From Marisediminitalea oceani (GTDB taxonomy: Bacteria; Pseudomonadota; Gammaproteobacteria; Enterobacterales; Alteromonadaceae), in NCBI RefSeq assembly GCF_003731635.1, contig NZ_RCUA01000033.1, positions 62,001-126,000 on the forward strand: DNA of 64,000 nucleotides, in the 5' to 3' direction. Below the pieces are notes generated by a model. It was not told the origin of the DNA, ran no database searches, and was given only the letters and a program-made list of their open reading frames with translations. How positions within the stretch are numbered: the first letter of the stretch is position 1; each line of letters begins with the position of its first letter. Of the stretch, positions 30,726 to 39,706 are shown in pieces. Made by a program: the position numbers and the translations under genes.

Positions 30726-31265
30726 ATGGAACATCCGTCAGTCACTAATAACCCGCTTTATTCACAGGAGCTGCCCTGTCTGGGTGAACTGCCAAGCGAA
30801 GCGATCTCACCCGGTTACCGCAAACTGAACCTGACGGTAACGGTAGCAATTTCGCTGCTGGTGTTTACGGTACTGCTGATTGTGGCTTATCAGCCCTGGT
30901 TTTCTCTGCCGGTAAAACTGGAATTTTCCTTAGGCGTTGCTGGTGCGATCACTGCCCTGCTTGGTGGCCTGATATTTACTTACCACTATTTTGCCGATCG
31001 GCTGATTTACTACACCCTGCGAGAGCAGGACATCGTCCTGTTTAAAGGATTGATCTTTAAAAAGGTCATCTGTCAGCCCATGTTACGGATCCAGCATATT
31101 GATATTCAACGGGGGCCTCTGGAGCGCCTGGCGGGATTGGCAACACTGAAAGTCTATTCCGCCGGCGGCAGCGACCATACGCTGGCGATTCCGGGACTGC
31201 CCGAAGAGACGGCCGAGAAGATGCGCCAGTTTGTGTTAAACCATTCAGACCTCACCCGGGATTAG
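30726..31265 (+). CDS. Bacterial PH-domain membrane protein (YdbS-like)
   Basis: 179 residues: two membrane segments (about 36-57 and 65-86), then a bPH2-type domain (RLIYYTLREQDIVLFKGLIF, QHIDIQRGPLERLAGLATLKVYSAGG). The QHIDIxxGPLERxxGLATLxV pattern is the YdbS/YdbT signature. YdbS and YdbT occur as an adjacent pair in many bacteria, as here, with a 2-bp gap to the next gene. Their function is not established, though membrane or envelope roles are suspected. Confidence 0.88.
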   Translation: MEHPSVTNNPLYSQELPCLGELPSEAISPGYRKLNLTVTVAISLLVFTVLLIVAYQPWFSLPVKLEFSLGVAGAITALLGGLIFTYHYFADRLIYYTLREQDIVLFKGLIFKKVICQPMLRIQHIDIQRGPLERLAGLATLKVYSAGGSDHTLAIPGLPEETAEKMRQFVLNHSDLTRD

Positions 31266-31267
31266 TC

Positions 31268-32803
31268 GTGACAACGCCATCAGAATCGGTGCTCACCGAA
31301 CAATCACAGTGGCAACGCTTGTCACCCTGGTCGGTGCTGCATTTCCTGTTCATGCAATTAAGGCAATCAGTCAGTTTCGCCATTTATGTCATTCCAGCCT
31401 ACGTAGTGGGTGGTCATAAACTGATTGATTCTGAGTACTTTCCTTTGTTGCTAATGGCAATGGGTGGAGGCTGGGCCATTTCGTCGGTGCTCAAGTATTA
31501 TTTTTTCCAGTTTACGGTAACGGATAAAGGCATAGCCATTCGCTCCGGAGTGCTCGACCGAACCTTTACCGATTTGCCCTATGAGCGGATCCAGAATGTA
31601 AAGTTCGATCAGCCCTTTTATTTTCGCTTTAATGATTTACGTATCGTCACCCTGGACACCGCTGGCTCGGCTAAACAGGAAGCCCACTTTGCCGGGGTGA
31701 CCTCAGCATACGCGCAGTTTGTTAAAGAAACAGTAATGCGCGCACATCGCCAGCAATCGGCAACCACTAGAGAAGAATCACCATCCTCAACTGCCACCGA
31801 CGAAGAGCTACTTAACGAACGTTCTATTCGCGACCTTGTTTTGCATGGCATTACCAATAATCGGGTGTGGATTGTGCTGGGCACCCTGGCGCCTTTTTAT
31901 GAACAAATCTCAGAATTTATTTTTGGCCAGATGAATGCCCTGCGCCCCCAGGCTGAAGCCTGGCTTGGTGAGCAGGTGGTAGCGTTATGGTATGTGGGGG
32001 TAATGAGCGTGCTCATTGCCATTGTACTGCTGATCCTGATGGCGCTCTTTTCCATAGGGGGCAGTGTGCTGATGTTTTACGGGTACCGCCTCACCCGGCA
32101 AGGGGATAAATACATTCGCAACAGTGGTCTGTTGAACCGTCAGGAAGTCAGTATGAAACGCTCGCGGGTACAGATAGCCCGTCAGCAACAAGACTGGCTC
32201 GACAGGCTACTCGGCAGGGTAAACCTTTACTTTGAACAAAATGTCACCGGCCGGACCAACCCCAACGAACTCAAGGCCACCCATAAACTGCTGGTGCCAT
32301 CAGTGACCGTTGCCGAATCGGATGAGCTTACCAGCAATGTCTTCTCGGCGCAGCAGGCCAGGCATGTGAACTTTGAGCCAATTCACAAACGCTACTTCTG
32401 GCGCCAGTTAATACTGTGGATCCTGCCCCTGACCGCCCTGGCAGGTTTCGTCAGCTTCAAGGTACTTGGCGCCACAGGCGCACTGCCGACGCTGCTGATA
32501 CTAAGTGTTATGGTCACACTGACCTACCTTCGCTGGCAGCGCTGGGGAATTGCCAGCGACGCTACCTACATTTACGTTCGCAAAGGCATCATTGGCATCG
32601 ACTACTGGTGTTTCCCGCTGGCTAAGGTGCAACAGGTTGAGGTAAGACAGAGTCTGTTTATGCGTCGTCGGCGGCTCAGCACCTTAGGTTTTGTACTGGC
32701 CAGTGGCAGAGTAAAAGTTCCCTTTGTTGCCACTGATTTTGCCTCGCCGCTGATTGAAAGGGTATTGTATGAAGTCGAGGTGAAAAAGCCCGGCTGGATG
32801 TAA
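31268..32803 (+). CDS. Tandem bacterial PH-domain membrane protein (YdbT-like)
   Basis: 511 residues from a GTG two bases after the preceding stop. Several membrane segments alternate with PH-like domains: FTVTDKGIAIRSGVLDRTFTDLPYERIQNVKF near 85-120, YRLTRQGDKYIRNSGLL near 275, and DATYIYVRKGIIGIDYWCFPLAKVQQVEV near 430. The three-domain layout matches YdbT. The partner YdbS-like gene is directly upstream, so the two are coupled and may form one membrane complex. A basic MRRRRLSTLGFVLASGRVKVPF closes the last domain. Confidence 0.88.
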   Translation: MTTPSESVLTEQSQWQRLSPWSVLHFLFMQLRQSVSFAIYVIPAYVVGGHKLIDSEYFPLLLMAMGGGWAISSVLKYYFFQFTVTDKGIAIRSGVLDRTFTDLPYERIQNVKFDQPFYFRFNDLRIVTLDTAGSAKQEAHFAGVTSAYAQFVKETVMRAHRQQSATTREESPSSTATDEELLNERSIRDLVLHGITNNRVWIVLGTLAPFYEQISEFIFGQMNALRPQAEAWLGEQVVALWYVGVMSVLIAIVLLILMALFSIGGSVLMFYGYRLTRQGDKYIRNSGLLNRQEVSMKRSRVQIARQQQDWLDRLLGRVNLYFEQNVTGRTNPNELKATHKLLVPSVTVAESDELTSNVFSAQQARHVNFEPIHKRYFWRQLILWILPLTALAGFVSFKVLGATGALPTLLILSVMVTLTYLRWQRWGIASDATYIYVRKGIIGIDYWCFPLAKVQQVEVRQSLFMRRRRLSTLGFVLASGRVKVPFVATDFASPLIERVLYEVEVKKPGWM

Positions 32804-32831
32804 TGTCCCTGACCGAAGAGGGTGGCTTGTC

Positions 32832-33542
32832 TTACTGATCGGCTACCAGAATATCCTGCCAGTTGTAGCTGCGCTGATAGTCTCCCCGGCGCCGCTTATA
32901 CTGATAAACGGTCGTAGTAAACTCGATGCTTTCTGGCTCGAAGTTTTCCGGCAGTTGCAGGTATAGGGTGACTGGCTGGAAATATTTAAACCCGTAAGTC
33001 ACATTTCCCTCAGGCAAAATTGCATTGTCGTCAGAGGTAAGAATGCGATGTTTACCATTTTGGATGCCGGTAACCGCGACTTTAAGATCGCCACGAACAA
33101 TAGCGCTGACTGCTCGTTGCTGCAGTAACACCATGGTCGCTTTAAAATAGCCATCCGTTGTGGTCTCAAAGAGTTCCAGACCATCAATAAAAAAGCCGTC
33201 CTGAGTGGTTTCTGGCGCGACTACATGCTGATAAAACGCTTTATCTTTTTGCAGATTAAACACCACTTCTTCCAGACGCACCACTTCCTGCTTAAGTTGC
33301 TCGGCACGCATTTCGGCCAGTTCCAGCTTTACATCCAGCTGATTAGCCTGGGTCTGGAGCTGTTCATTCTCTGTTTGCAGGTTGCTGATGGAGTGTTGCA
33401 GTTGCCGGGTTTCATCAACTAACTGGCCACGGTCTGCGTTGGCAAGAAACATCCCGAATACCAGCATGGCCAGCAGACTGGCGCCTAACAGCAGAACGGT
33501 GCGGGTCTGACCCAGCTTCTGAGGTATTTCAGATAAGTGCAT
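32832..33542 (-). CDS. Single-pass coiled-coil membrane protein, possibly DUF6776
   Basis: 236 residues from MHLSEIPQ; a GTG three codons earlier is possible. One membrane helix (about 16-36, TVLLLGASLLAMLVFGMFLA), then a coiled coil of about 70 residues (LQHSISNLQTENEQLQTQAN and onwards), then a beta-rich periplasmic domain (about 115-236) with ELFETTTDGYFKATMVLLQQ and YFQPVTLYLQLP. This layout fits a family I recall as DUF6776, but I am unsure of the number. Role unknown. It is convergent with the YdbT-like gene and divergent from the CLC gene. Confidence 0.75.
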   Translation of the reverse strand: MHLSEIPQKLGQTRTVLLLGASLLAMLVFGMFLANADRGQLVDETRQLQHSISNLQTENEQLQTQANQLDVKLELAEMRAEQLKQEVVRLEEVVFNLQKDKAFYQHVVAPETTQDGFFIDGLELFETTTDGYFKATMVLLQQRAVSAIVRGDLKVAVTGIQNGKHRILTSDDNAILPEGNVTYGFKYFQPVTLYLQLPENFEPESIEFTTTVYQYKRRRGDYQRSYNWQDILVADQ

Positions 33543-33695
33543 GGCAATCACTGTGGAACTAAAAACCGAACTTTGCCCGTTTTACCGCAATTATTCAAAT
33601 ATTCCTCGGTTTATGCCCACCATTGGCAGGCCATTACTTTGCAAACCAACTACTTGTGATACTATTTAGCTATTCCTCACCAGCGTTCCTTACTT

Positions 33696-35372
33696 ATGCA
33701 ATTGCGCGCACTGCGACAAGAACTGGCTCACCCCCGCACCTCCGTTCAGGTATGCTTGCTGGGGATCATTGCCGGTGTTACGTCGGCGCTGCTGATTGTG
33801 CTTTTTCGTTTAGGTATCGACTGGTTACAATCTTCCGGCGTTAGTCTGCTACAACAGTGGGGATTGAGTGCTAAATGGGTGTGGGTAGTCATGCCCGTTT
33901 CAGCCGTAATACTTATTCTGCTGATTGCTTTTCTGACCGGTTTTAAGCATTACCGGCTGGGCATTCCTTTTGTTATTCACCGCGTAAAGCAACACTACGG
34001 CCATATCCCCTGGCGCACCACCGTGAATCAGTTTTTTGGCGGTATGCTGGCACTGGCTGGCGGTTTTGTCGTCGGCCGTGAAGGGCCATCGGTTCATCTT
34101 GGCGCGGCCGGCAGCAGTTTGTTTGGTCAGGCGCTCAAATTGCCGCATAACAGTATTCGTACGCTGGCCGGTTGCGGCATTGCAGCGGGTATATCAGCCT
34201 CTTTTAATACTCCCTTTGCGGCGGTCATTTTTGTCATGGAGGTGGTATTAAGAGAATATAAAATTCACGTTTTTGTCCCGGTAATGCTGGCAGCAGCCTG
34301 TGGCTCGGTGATCACCCGCATAGTGTTTGGAGAAGGCAACGAGCTGGCCTACTTTTCTTTTTCATCGTTCAGCCAGTGGTTGTATCTGTATCTGATTGTA
34401 TTTGGCTGCCTGCTGGGCGTTCTGGCTACGTTATTTAATCAGTTGCTGATGTCGGTGATGAGATTCTTTCGCAAGGTTTCCATGGTTTGGCGGTTGTTAC
34501 TCGCCGGGCTCCTAACGGCTATTGGCGGCGCATTATTACCCGAAGCTCTTGGTGCCAGTTTCGAGGACGTCAACGCATTATTCTCTACCCATCCAACGGC
34601 GCTGATCCTGCTTGAAATTCTGTTAATGAAATTCCTGCTCGCCACCTTCGCAATAGGCCTTGGTATCCCAGGCGGTATTATTGGTCCGGTAATGGTACTG
34701 GGTATGTTATCTGGTGCTGTTTTGTTGCTGCCCGTGGCACACTGGTTACCACTGGAAGACTTTACCTCCAGCTTTGCCCTGCTTGGCATAGCCGGTATGC
34801 TTACCGCGGTATTGCACGCCCCGCTGGCAGCGCTGTCGGCGGTAATGGAGTTATCTTACCGGCCGGAGATCATCTTACCCGCTATATTGGTAATTGTGCC
34901 GGCTTACGTCACTGCTACGCAGTTTTTAGGTAACCGCTCTATTTTTATTCAGCAGCTGGATTTCCAGAAACTGCCCTATGCCATTACTTCGATTCGCGAG
35001 GCACTGGAGAAAACCGGCGTTCTGGCCGCCATGGAAAGGGACTTTAAGCTCTTTTATGATGCACCGGAAGCGGCACTGGAAAAAGTGCTGTCGAATAATC
35101 CGACCCAAACCGTTATTCAGCAAAAACGCTTTGAGCAGGATATTAACTATTCCTGGGTGCACTATGATGTCAGTTTGGATCGCCACGCTCACCCCATTAG
35201 TTATCAGGCGATGCAGGGCGTATCAGCCCAGGCCACCCTGGCGGAAGTCTATGAATTACTGAAAAGTACCCGCTCCGGTGCGGTGTATATATTTGAGGAT
35301 GATCCGGCCAAACTCACCGGCGTAATTACCTGGAACCGGTTGCAGAGTTTTCTGCAACGCGCCCAGTTTTAA
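33696..35372 (+). CDS. CLC-family chloride channel or transporter
   Basis: 558 residues: a CLC membrane core (about 15-425) and a C-terminal cytosolic part with a CBS-like segment (about 430-558). GREGPSVH gives the gating glutamate E129, equivalent to E148 of E. coli ClcA. Two differences stand out. The inner proton glutamate (E203 of ClcA, in FVIEEMR) aligns with valine in IFVMEVVLREY, as in channel-type CLCs. The chloride-binding GSGIP loop reads RLGIP, with L88 in place of serine. GGIIGPVMVLG replaces GGIFAP. So passive conduction or altered selectivity is possible. It starts a plus-strand run with hemJ (14-bp gap). Confidence 0.9.
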   Translation: MQLRALRQELAHPRTSVQVCLLGIIAGVTSALLIVLFRLGIDWLQSSGVSLLQQWGLSAKWVWVVMPVSAVILILLIAFLTGFKHYRLGIPFVIHRVKQHYGHIPWRTTVNQFFGGMLALAGGFVVGREGPSVHLGAAGSSLFGQALKLPHNSIRTLAGCGIAAGISASFNTPFAAVIFVMEVVLREYKIHVFVPVMLAAACGSVITRIVFGEGNELAYFSFSSFSQWLYLYLIVFGCLLGVLATLFNQLLMSVMRFFRKVSMVWRLLLAGLLTAIGGALLPEALGASFEDVNALFSTHPTALILLEILLMKFLLATFAIGLGIPGGIIGPVMVLGMLSGAVLLLPVAHWLPLEDFTSSFALLGIAGMLTAVLHAPLAALSAVMELSYRPEIILPAILVIVPAYVTATQFLGNRSIFIQQLDFQKLPYAITSIREALEKTGVLAAMERDFKLFYDAPEAALEKVLSNNPTQTVIQQKRFEQDINYSWVHYDVSLDRHAHPISYQAMQGVSAQATLAEVYELLKSTRSGAVYIFEDDPAKLTGVITWNRLQSFLQRAQF

Positions 35373-35386
35373 TAAGAGAAGAGACA

Positions 35387-35815
35387 ATGACAATACTGTG
35401 GTTAAAAGCCCTGCACATTTTTTTTATGGTGGCCTGGTTTGCCGGTATCTTTTATTTACCCCGCTTGTTTGTTTACCATGCTGAAACCAGTGAACAGGCG
35501 GTTAAAGACCAGTTTAAGGTAATGGAACGACGCCTTTGGCTATTTGTTACCCCTTTTGCGCTGTTAACCTTGGTATTTGGCCTGGCTCTCATCTACACTT
35601 ATGGCTATGCATGGTTTGCCGCATCGACCTGGTTGCATATCAAGATAGTGCTGGTGGCTTTGCTGTACGTTTATCACTTTTACCTGTGGTCACTGGTTAA
35701 ACAATTTGCAGCCGATAAGATCACGCATTCGTCGCGCTATTTCCGTATTTTAAACGAAGCACCTGTACTGATTTTGCTCGCCGTGGTATTACTGGCGGTG
35801 GTAAAATTTATTTAG
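35387..35815 (+). CDS. hemJ: Protoporphyrinogen IX oxidase HemJ
   Basis: Membrane enzyme that oxidises protoporphyrinogen IX to protoporphyrin IX in haem synthesis; it replaces HemG/HemY in many proteobacteria. 142 residues, four membrane helices. The N-terminal KALHIFFMVAWFAGIFYLPR and LFVYH carry the conserved histidines; WLHIKIVLVALLYVYHFYLW and the RILNEAPVLILLAVVLLAV end are also typical. It lies 14 bp after the CLC gene, preceded by AAGAGAAGAG. No other haem gene is near. Confidence 0.92.
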   Translation: MTILWLKALHIFFMVAWFAGIFYLPRLFVYHAETSEQAVKDQFKVMERRLWLFVTPFALLTLVFGLALIYTYGYAWFAASTWLHIKIVLVALLYVYHFYLWSLVKQFAADKITHSSRYFRILNEAPVLILLAVVLLAVVKFI

Positions 35816-35887
35816 GGCAAAATGGTTTAAGCCCTGCTAACCCACACACCCAAATGGAAGTCGTGGTGTTTAAAAGGACCAATTTAA

Positions 35888-36076
35888 ATGGATGTAAATA
35901 ACCAACTGCTAAAGGAACTTCTGCATAAGACCGACATTGCCTTTCGCGCCCTGATGGATGAGCCGGCGTCTTCTGAACGCCAGTCGGCCTACGACGAGGC
36001 AAAAATGGAACTTGATCGCTACGTGGTTAAGTTTCGCGAACAACTCCAGTACCGTAATAGTCAGAAAGTCCGCTAA
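35888..36076 (+). CDS. Small conserved-looking hypothetical protein
   Basis: 62 residues, charged and mostly helical (MDVNNQLLKELLHKTDIAF, ERQSAYDEAKMELDRYVVKF). No signal peptide or membrane segment. AAAGGA lies upstream of the ATG, and the frame ends just before the convergent UPF0149 gene. Codon use and the ribosome site make it a likely gene; the family is not recognised. A small adaptor or dimerising helix pair is a guess only. Confidence 0.6.
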   Translation: MDVNNQLLKELLHKTDIAFRALMDEPASSERQSAYDEAKMELDRYVVKFREQLQYRNSQKVR

Positions 36077-36085
36077 GCGCTATTC

Positions 36086-36709
36086 TCAGGTTGTCTTTGG
36101 GACTACCTCAAACTGATTCGGCAGAACCTGCACTAATTCGCCGCTTATCGCTACGTATTCTTTTAACATTGGTGGCAAACTGGCTGCCAGCCGAGGCAGT
36201 CCGTCGGTGAGTTCCTGGCGCTTTTCAGGCGGTGTTTGTTGCAACCTCGATTGCGGATCGGCCAGCGTAGTAAATAGCTTTAAACAGCGGTTGAGCCGGC
36301 CAGACAGCGCTGGCAAATCCAACGTTTGCTCACTCATTTGCCAGGCTTGTTGCCATTGTTTTTCCAGTTGCTGATGCGCGGTAAGCAGGCCTTTCAGCCA
36401 CTGTTGCAGCTCGTCATGTTGCAGCCCATTGCCGCGCCACTGGTACTCTTCAGGCAGTAAACGCTCCTCTTTACGCATGCTGTCCAGCGTATCCCGTAAC
36501 CGGCCCATCAGGTAATCGGCCAGCTCATCGGCTTGCTGCTTGCTGATAGCGGTATTCGCATCGGCCCGGATTGCCCAGGGCATCCACTGCTCAGGCATGG
36601 GGATTTCCGGGCAGGCGGCGACGCCAAAAATAAGCCCTTCCAGATACGCCTGTTCTGGTAGTACCGCTACCATTGCCAGTTTTTCATAGTCAGTTTTGCT
36701 GCCAACCAT
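36086..36709 (-). CDS. UPF0149 (YgfB/YecA) family protein
   Basis: 207 residues, mostly helical. The N-terminal AYLEGLIFGVAACPEIPMPEQWMPWAI is the UPF0149 signature, here split by a long helical second half without the YecA zinc-binding (SEC-C) tail. AGGGGA sits 5 bases before the ATG. The family has no firm function. It is convergent with the small gene before it and divergent from the Nramp-like gene. Confidence 0.82.
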   Translation of the reverse strand: MVGSKTDYEKLAMVAVLPEQAYLEGLIFGVAACPEIPMPEQWMPWAIRADANTAISKQQADELADYLMGRLRDTLDSMRKEERLLPEEYQWRGNGLQHDELQQWLKGLLTAHQQLEKQWQQAWQMSEQTLDLPALSGRLNRCLKLFTTLADPQSRLQQTPPEKRQELTDGLPRLAASLPPMLKEYVAISGELVQVLPNQFEVVPKTT

Positions 36710-36799
36710 GCCATTCCCCTGAGATACTAAATGGTGTTAATGTACTTTCACCGCTCACAGCACTTGTGCCCGTACATCCAATAATAAGAAGAGTGTAAC

Positions 36800-37984
36800 A
36801 TGTCGCAACGTCGAACCAAGTCAGGGTTTATTATTGCCGCCGCCTTTATCGGCCCCGGTACCGTATCCACCGCCAGTCTGGCCGGTGCTAACTTTGGCTT
36901 TCATCTGGTCTGGGCCTTAGTCTTTTCGGTGCTGGCCACCATTATTCTGCAGGACATGGCGGTAAGACTCGGCTATGCCACACGCTCAGGTATGAGCGAA
37001 GCGTTAAGAACTCAGATTGCTAACCCGTTTATCCGTGTGCTGTTGTCATTGCTGGTTGTCGGCGCCATTGGCATTGGCAATGCGGCCTATGAATCAGGAA
37101 ACCTGACCGGAGCCGCCATTGGCCTGAACAGTATTGCCGGCATTGGCATCCCGGCCTGGAGCTGTCTGCTCGGCGGTTTAGCCATCTTGCTGCTGTGGAG
37201 CGGCCACTACAAGCTAATCGAAACCGTACTGGTGATGCTCGTTGCCATTATGGCCATGGTATTTGTGGTTACGTTTGCGGTGAGTGAACCAGACTGGGGA
37301 GCAATGGCCGGCCAGTTGTTCGCACCGGTGGCCTCTATGGACAGCATTACCACCATTCTGGCCCTCATCGGCACTACCATTGTGCCCTATAACCTGTTTC
37401 TGCACGCCAGTCTGGTTGCGCAAAACGAGCAGGATGGCTCTCAGCCTGCCAGCTACTATCGTCGCCAGTCGGCGCTGGCCATTGGCGTTGGCGGTCTGAT
37501 AACGCTGTTTATTATGGCCACCGCCATGCAGGCATTTTACGGCCAGGCCGAGGCGCTGAATGCCGGAAATCTGGCCAAACAACTGGCACCGCTGTTAGGT
37601 GACTTCGCCGAACTGTTTTTTGCTCTGGGTATGTTTGCCGCAGGCTTAACCAGTGCGATTACGGCACCTCTGGCGGCGGCGTATGCTGTAACCGGCGCAT
37701 TAAACAAACCATCAGATATGCGTGGTAAATGGTTCAGAGCGGTCTGGCTGAGCATTATTCTTATTGGCGTCGGATTTACTTTAAGCGGCACTAAGCCTTT
37801 GATGGCAATTATGTTTGCCCAGGCGGCGAATGGCTTGTTGCTACCTGTTATTGCACTGCTGCTGTTATTTATGATGAATCGCCACTCGCAGTTAGGGTTG
37901 TTAAAAAACCACTGGAGTGCCAATGTGGCCGGGCTGGCTGTGGTGGGCTTAATTGGCTGGCTGAGCTGGCAAAAGTTTATGTAA
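36800..37984 (+). CDS. Nramp-family transporter with a non-canonical metal site
   Basis: 394 residues, about 11 membrane helices of the APC/LeuT fold. The first helix reads FIGPGTVSTAS: G18-P-G-T21 where classical Nramp has DPGN, so both the metal-binding Asp and Asn are missing. The sixth helix reads GTTIVPYNLFLH: V195-P-Y where MntH has the metal-binding Met of MPH. The fold is clearly Nramp, but the transition-metal ligands are not. Nramp-related Mg/Mn transporters and other branches also lack them. Do not read it as MntH. It stands alone, divergent from the UPF0149 gene and convergent with patB. Confidence 0.88.
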   Translation: MSQRRTKSGFIIAAAFIGPGTVSTASLAGANFGFHLVWALVFSVLATIILQDMAVRLGYATRSGMSEALRTQIANPFIRVLLSLLVVGAIGIGNAAYESGNLTGAAIGLNSIAGIGIPAWSCLLGGLAILLLWSGHYKLIETVLVMLVAIMAMVFVVTFAVSEPDWGAMAGQLFAPVASMDSITTILALIGTTIVPYNLFLHASLVAQNEQDGSQPASYYRRQSALAIGVGGLITLFIMATAMQAFYGQAEALNAGNLAKQLAPLLGDFAELFFALGMFAAGLTSAITAPLAAAYAVTGALNKPSDMRGKWFRAVWLSIILIGVGFTLSGTKPLMAIMFAQAANGLLLPVIALLLLFMMNRHSQLGLLKNHWSANVAGLAVVGLIGWLSWQKFM

Positions 37985-38012
37985 AAAATGGGGCCCGAAG
38001 CTATCAGGCCCC
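37982..38012 (-). terminator. patB terminator
   Basis: On the minus strand GGGGCC pairs with GGCCCC (11-base loop) and is followed by CATTTTTTAC. It closes the transcript of the MalY/PatB gene; on the plus strand there is no T-run. Confidence 0.65.
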
Positions 38013-38037
38013 GTGGAAATATTCCCGCTAAGCCAGT

Positions 38038-39168
38038 CTAGCTGCTCAGTCGGTCGAGAATATCTTTAAGCATGGCACGGCTGCAGCCAAAGTTGATCCG
38101 GAAGAACCCTGGCTCACCAAAGTCCCGGCCCGGAGATGGTCCTACGCCTTTGCTCTCACACCATTTAAGTACATCTTCAACACCCAGGCCGGTGGCATCA
38201 ATCCAGGCCAGGAAGGTGGCCTCTGATGACACTACCTCGAGTCCGTCAATGGCGTTGATACGCTCTACCAGGTAATCGCGGTTACCACGCAGATAAGCAA
38301 TCTGCTCTGCCAGCCAGTCATCACACTGCGTAAAGGCTGCCTCGGTGGCGACCAGTCCCATTACATTTGCCCATGGCACAATACCCGCAGCACCCTGAGT
38401 AAATTTACGACGTAAAGAAGCATCCGGAATAATGGCAAAAGAGGTACCCAGACCAGCCACATTAAAGGTTTTACTGGCTGCCATCAGAGTAACGCTGCGG
38501 TTAGCCAGTTGCTCTACACGCCCAGCAGGAATGTGACGCACACCCTCTTCCAGAATCAGATCGCAGTGGATCTCATCAGAACACAATGCCACGTTATGAC
38601 GGGCACAAATTCCCGCAATGGCATCTATCTCTGCCTGAGTCATTACTGAGCCCACCGGATTCATCGGGTTACACAGAATTATCAGCTTACACAGCGGATC
38701 GGCGGCTTGTTCTTCCAGCGCAGCCAGATCAATGGTCCAGCGTCCGGCTTCCAGTTTGGTGGGAATATCTACCCGCTGGGTGTTATTCAAGCCCGGCGCT
38801 GCCAGTAAGGGCGGGTAATTAGGCGTTTGGATAAGCACCTTATCACCCGGCTCGCAATAGGCCTTAATGGCCACATTGAAGGCTGGAACCACGCCGGGAG
38901 TCCAGACGATCCATTCGGCTTCGATGGCCCAGTCGTGCTTATCTTTAAGCCAGCGTACCACGGCCTGATTAGCCGGCTGATGCTGAGCAGGCAGTGAGTA
39001 GCCTAAATTGCCGTACTCGGTTTGTTTTTGAATCGCCTCAAGAATCGGCTGGGCACAGCGAAATTCGGTATCGGCTACCCAACAGGGGATCACGTCCTGC
39101 CCCGCGTATTTTTGCCATTTGAAAGACCAGAAGTCACGACGATCGGGGGTATTATCAAATTGACTCAA
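38038..39168 (-). CDS. patB: MalY/PatB-type cystathionine beta-lyase
   Basis: PLP-dependent C-S lyase, fold type I, that cleaves cystathionine or S-conjugates to thiol, pyruvate and ammonia. 376 residues from a TTG with AAGGT 8 bases upstream; no in-frame ATG lies near the expected N-terminus. N-terminal DRRDFWSFKWQKY and the early WVADTEF are family-specific. PLP contacts are CNPMNPVGS, the Asp in CSDEIHCDL and the lysine in AASKTFNVAG. The C-terminal FRINFGCSR carries the arginine that binds the substrate carboxylate. A regulator-like role (as MalY has in E. coli) cannot be excluded. Confidence 0.92.
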   Translation of the reverse strand: MSQFDNTPDRRDFWSFKWQKYAGQDVIPCWVADTEFRCAQPILEAIQKQTEYGNLGYSLPAQHQPANQAVVRWLKDKHDWAIEAEWIVWTPGVVPAFNVAIKAYCEPGDKVLIQTPNYPPLLAAPGLNNTQRVDIPTKLEAGRWTIDLAALEEQAADPLCKLIILCNPMNPVGSVMTQAEIDAIAGICARHNVALCSDEIHCDLILEEGVRHIPAGRVEQLANRSVTLMAASKTFNVAGLGTSFAIIPDASLRRKFTQGAAGIVPWANVMGLVATEAAFTQCDDWLAEQIAYLRGNRDYLVERINAIDGLEVVSSEATFLAWIDATGLGVEDVLKWCESKGVGPSPGRDFGEPGFFRINFGCSRAMLKDILDRLSS

Positions 39169-39207
39169 TGTTGCTACCTTTTAATTCGGAGTAAGCGGCA
39201 TACGCCA

Positions 39208-39594
39208 CTATTTTGCATATGACGACATAGTTTGCTTGATCAGACTCACCAGCTTTTTGCGCACAATAGGCTTAACCAGATAGGCTACCGCACCTAATTG
39301 ACGGGCAAGCAATTTGGTTTGTCTGGATTCGTAGGCGGTCATAAAGATGAAGGGAAACATTAAATCTGCCGATCGAACGTCCCGCAGTAAGGCCAGCCCA
39401 TCAAATCCGGGCATCACCATATCACTAATTACCATGTCGAGTGAATCGGATGTTTGTTTAAGCAGGAATTCACGCGCCAATGCACTGTTGGAAAAGCTAA
39501 CAACATTTACCGGCAACTCAGACTCCAGTACATCCACTATGAGTTCGAGTGTGATTTCGTCGTCGTCAATTACAGCGATATTAAGTGGTTGCAT
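39208..39594 (-). CDS. Stand-alone CheY-like response regulator
   Basis: 128 residues, one receiver domain and no output domain. The acidic pocket is D10-D11-D12 (VIDDDE), the phosphoacceptor D58 (MVISDMVMPGFDG), with T86 (FMTAYES) and K108 (LVKP). All are in place, so phosphorylation is expected. No kinase gene is adjacent. ATG start with only a weak ribosome site (GGAT). The typA gene lies upstream on the same strand but is separated by a terminator, so this gene needs its own promoter. Confidence 0.88.
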   Translation of the reverse strand: MQPLNIAVIDDDEITLELIVDVLESELPVNVVSFSNSALAREFLLKQTSDSLDMVISDMVMPGFDGLALLRDVRSADLMFPFIFMTAYESRQTKLLARQLGAVAYLVKPIVRKKLVSLIKQTMSSYAK

Positions 39595-39635
39595 GATCCG
39601 TCTGTGAATAAATAGTCAGACTATAATTCTAATAG

Positions 39636-39669
39636 AAAAAGGCCGATTGTGTTAACAACCGGCCTTTTT
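39636..39669 (-). terminator. typA terminator
   Basis: AAAAAGGCCG pairs with CGGCCTTTTT around a 14-base loop, with a further inner TTGT/ACAA pairing. The A- and T-runs give a terminator on the minus strand just after typA. Confidence 0.85.
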
Positions 39670-39706
39670 ACTTGAACCATTCAACGTTTCACTTGCAAGC
39701 AGTGAA

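Noticed and set aside
36800..37984. Call as MntH manganese transporter
   Set aside because: The DPGN and MPH metal motifs are absent.
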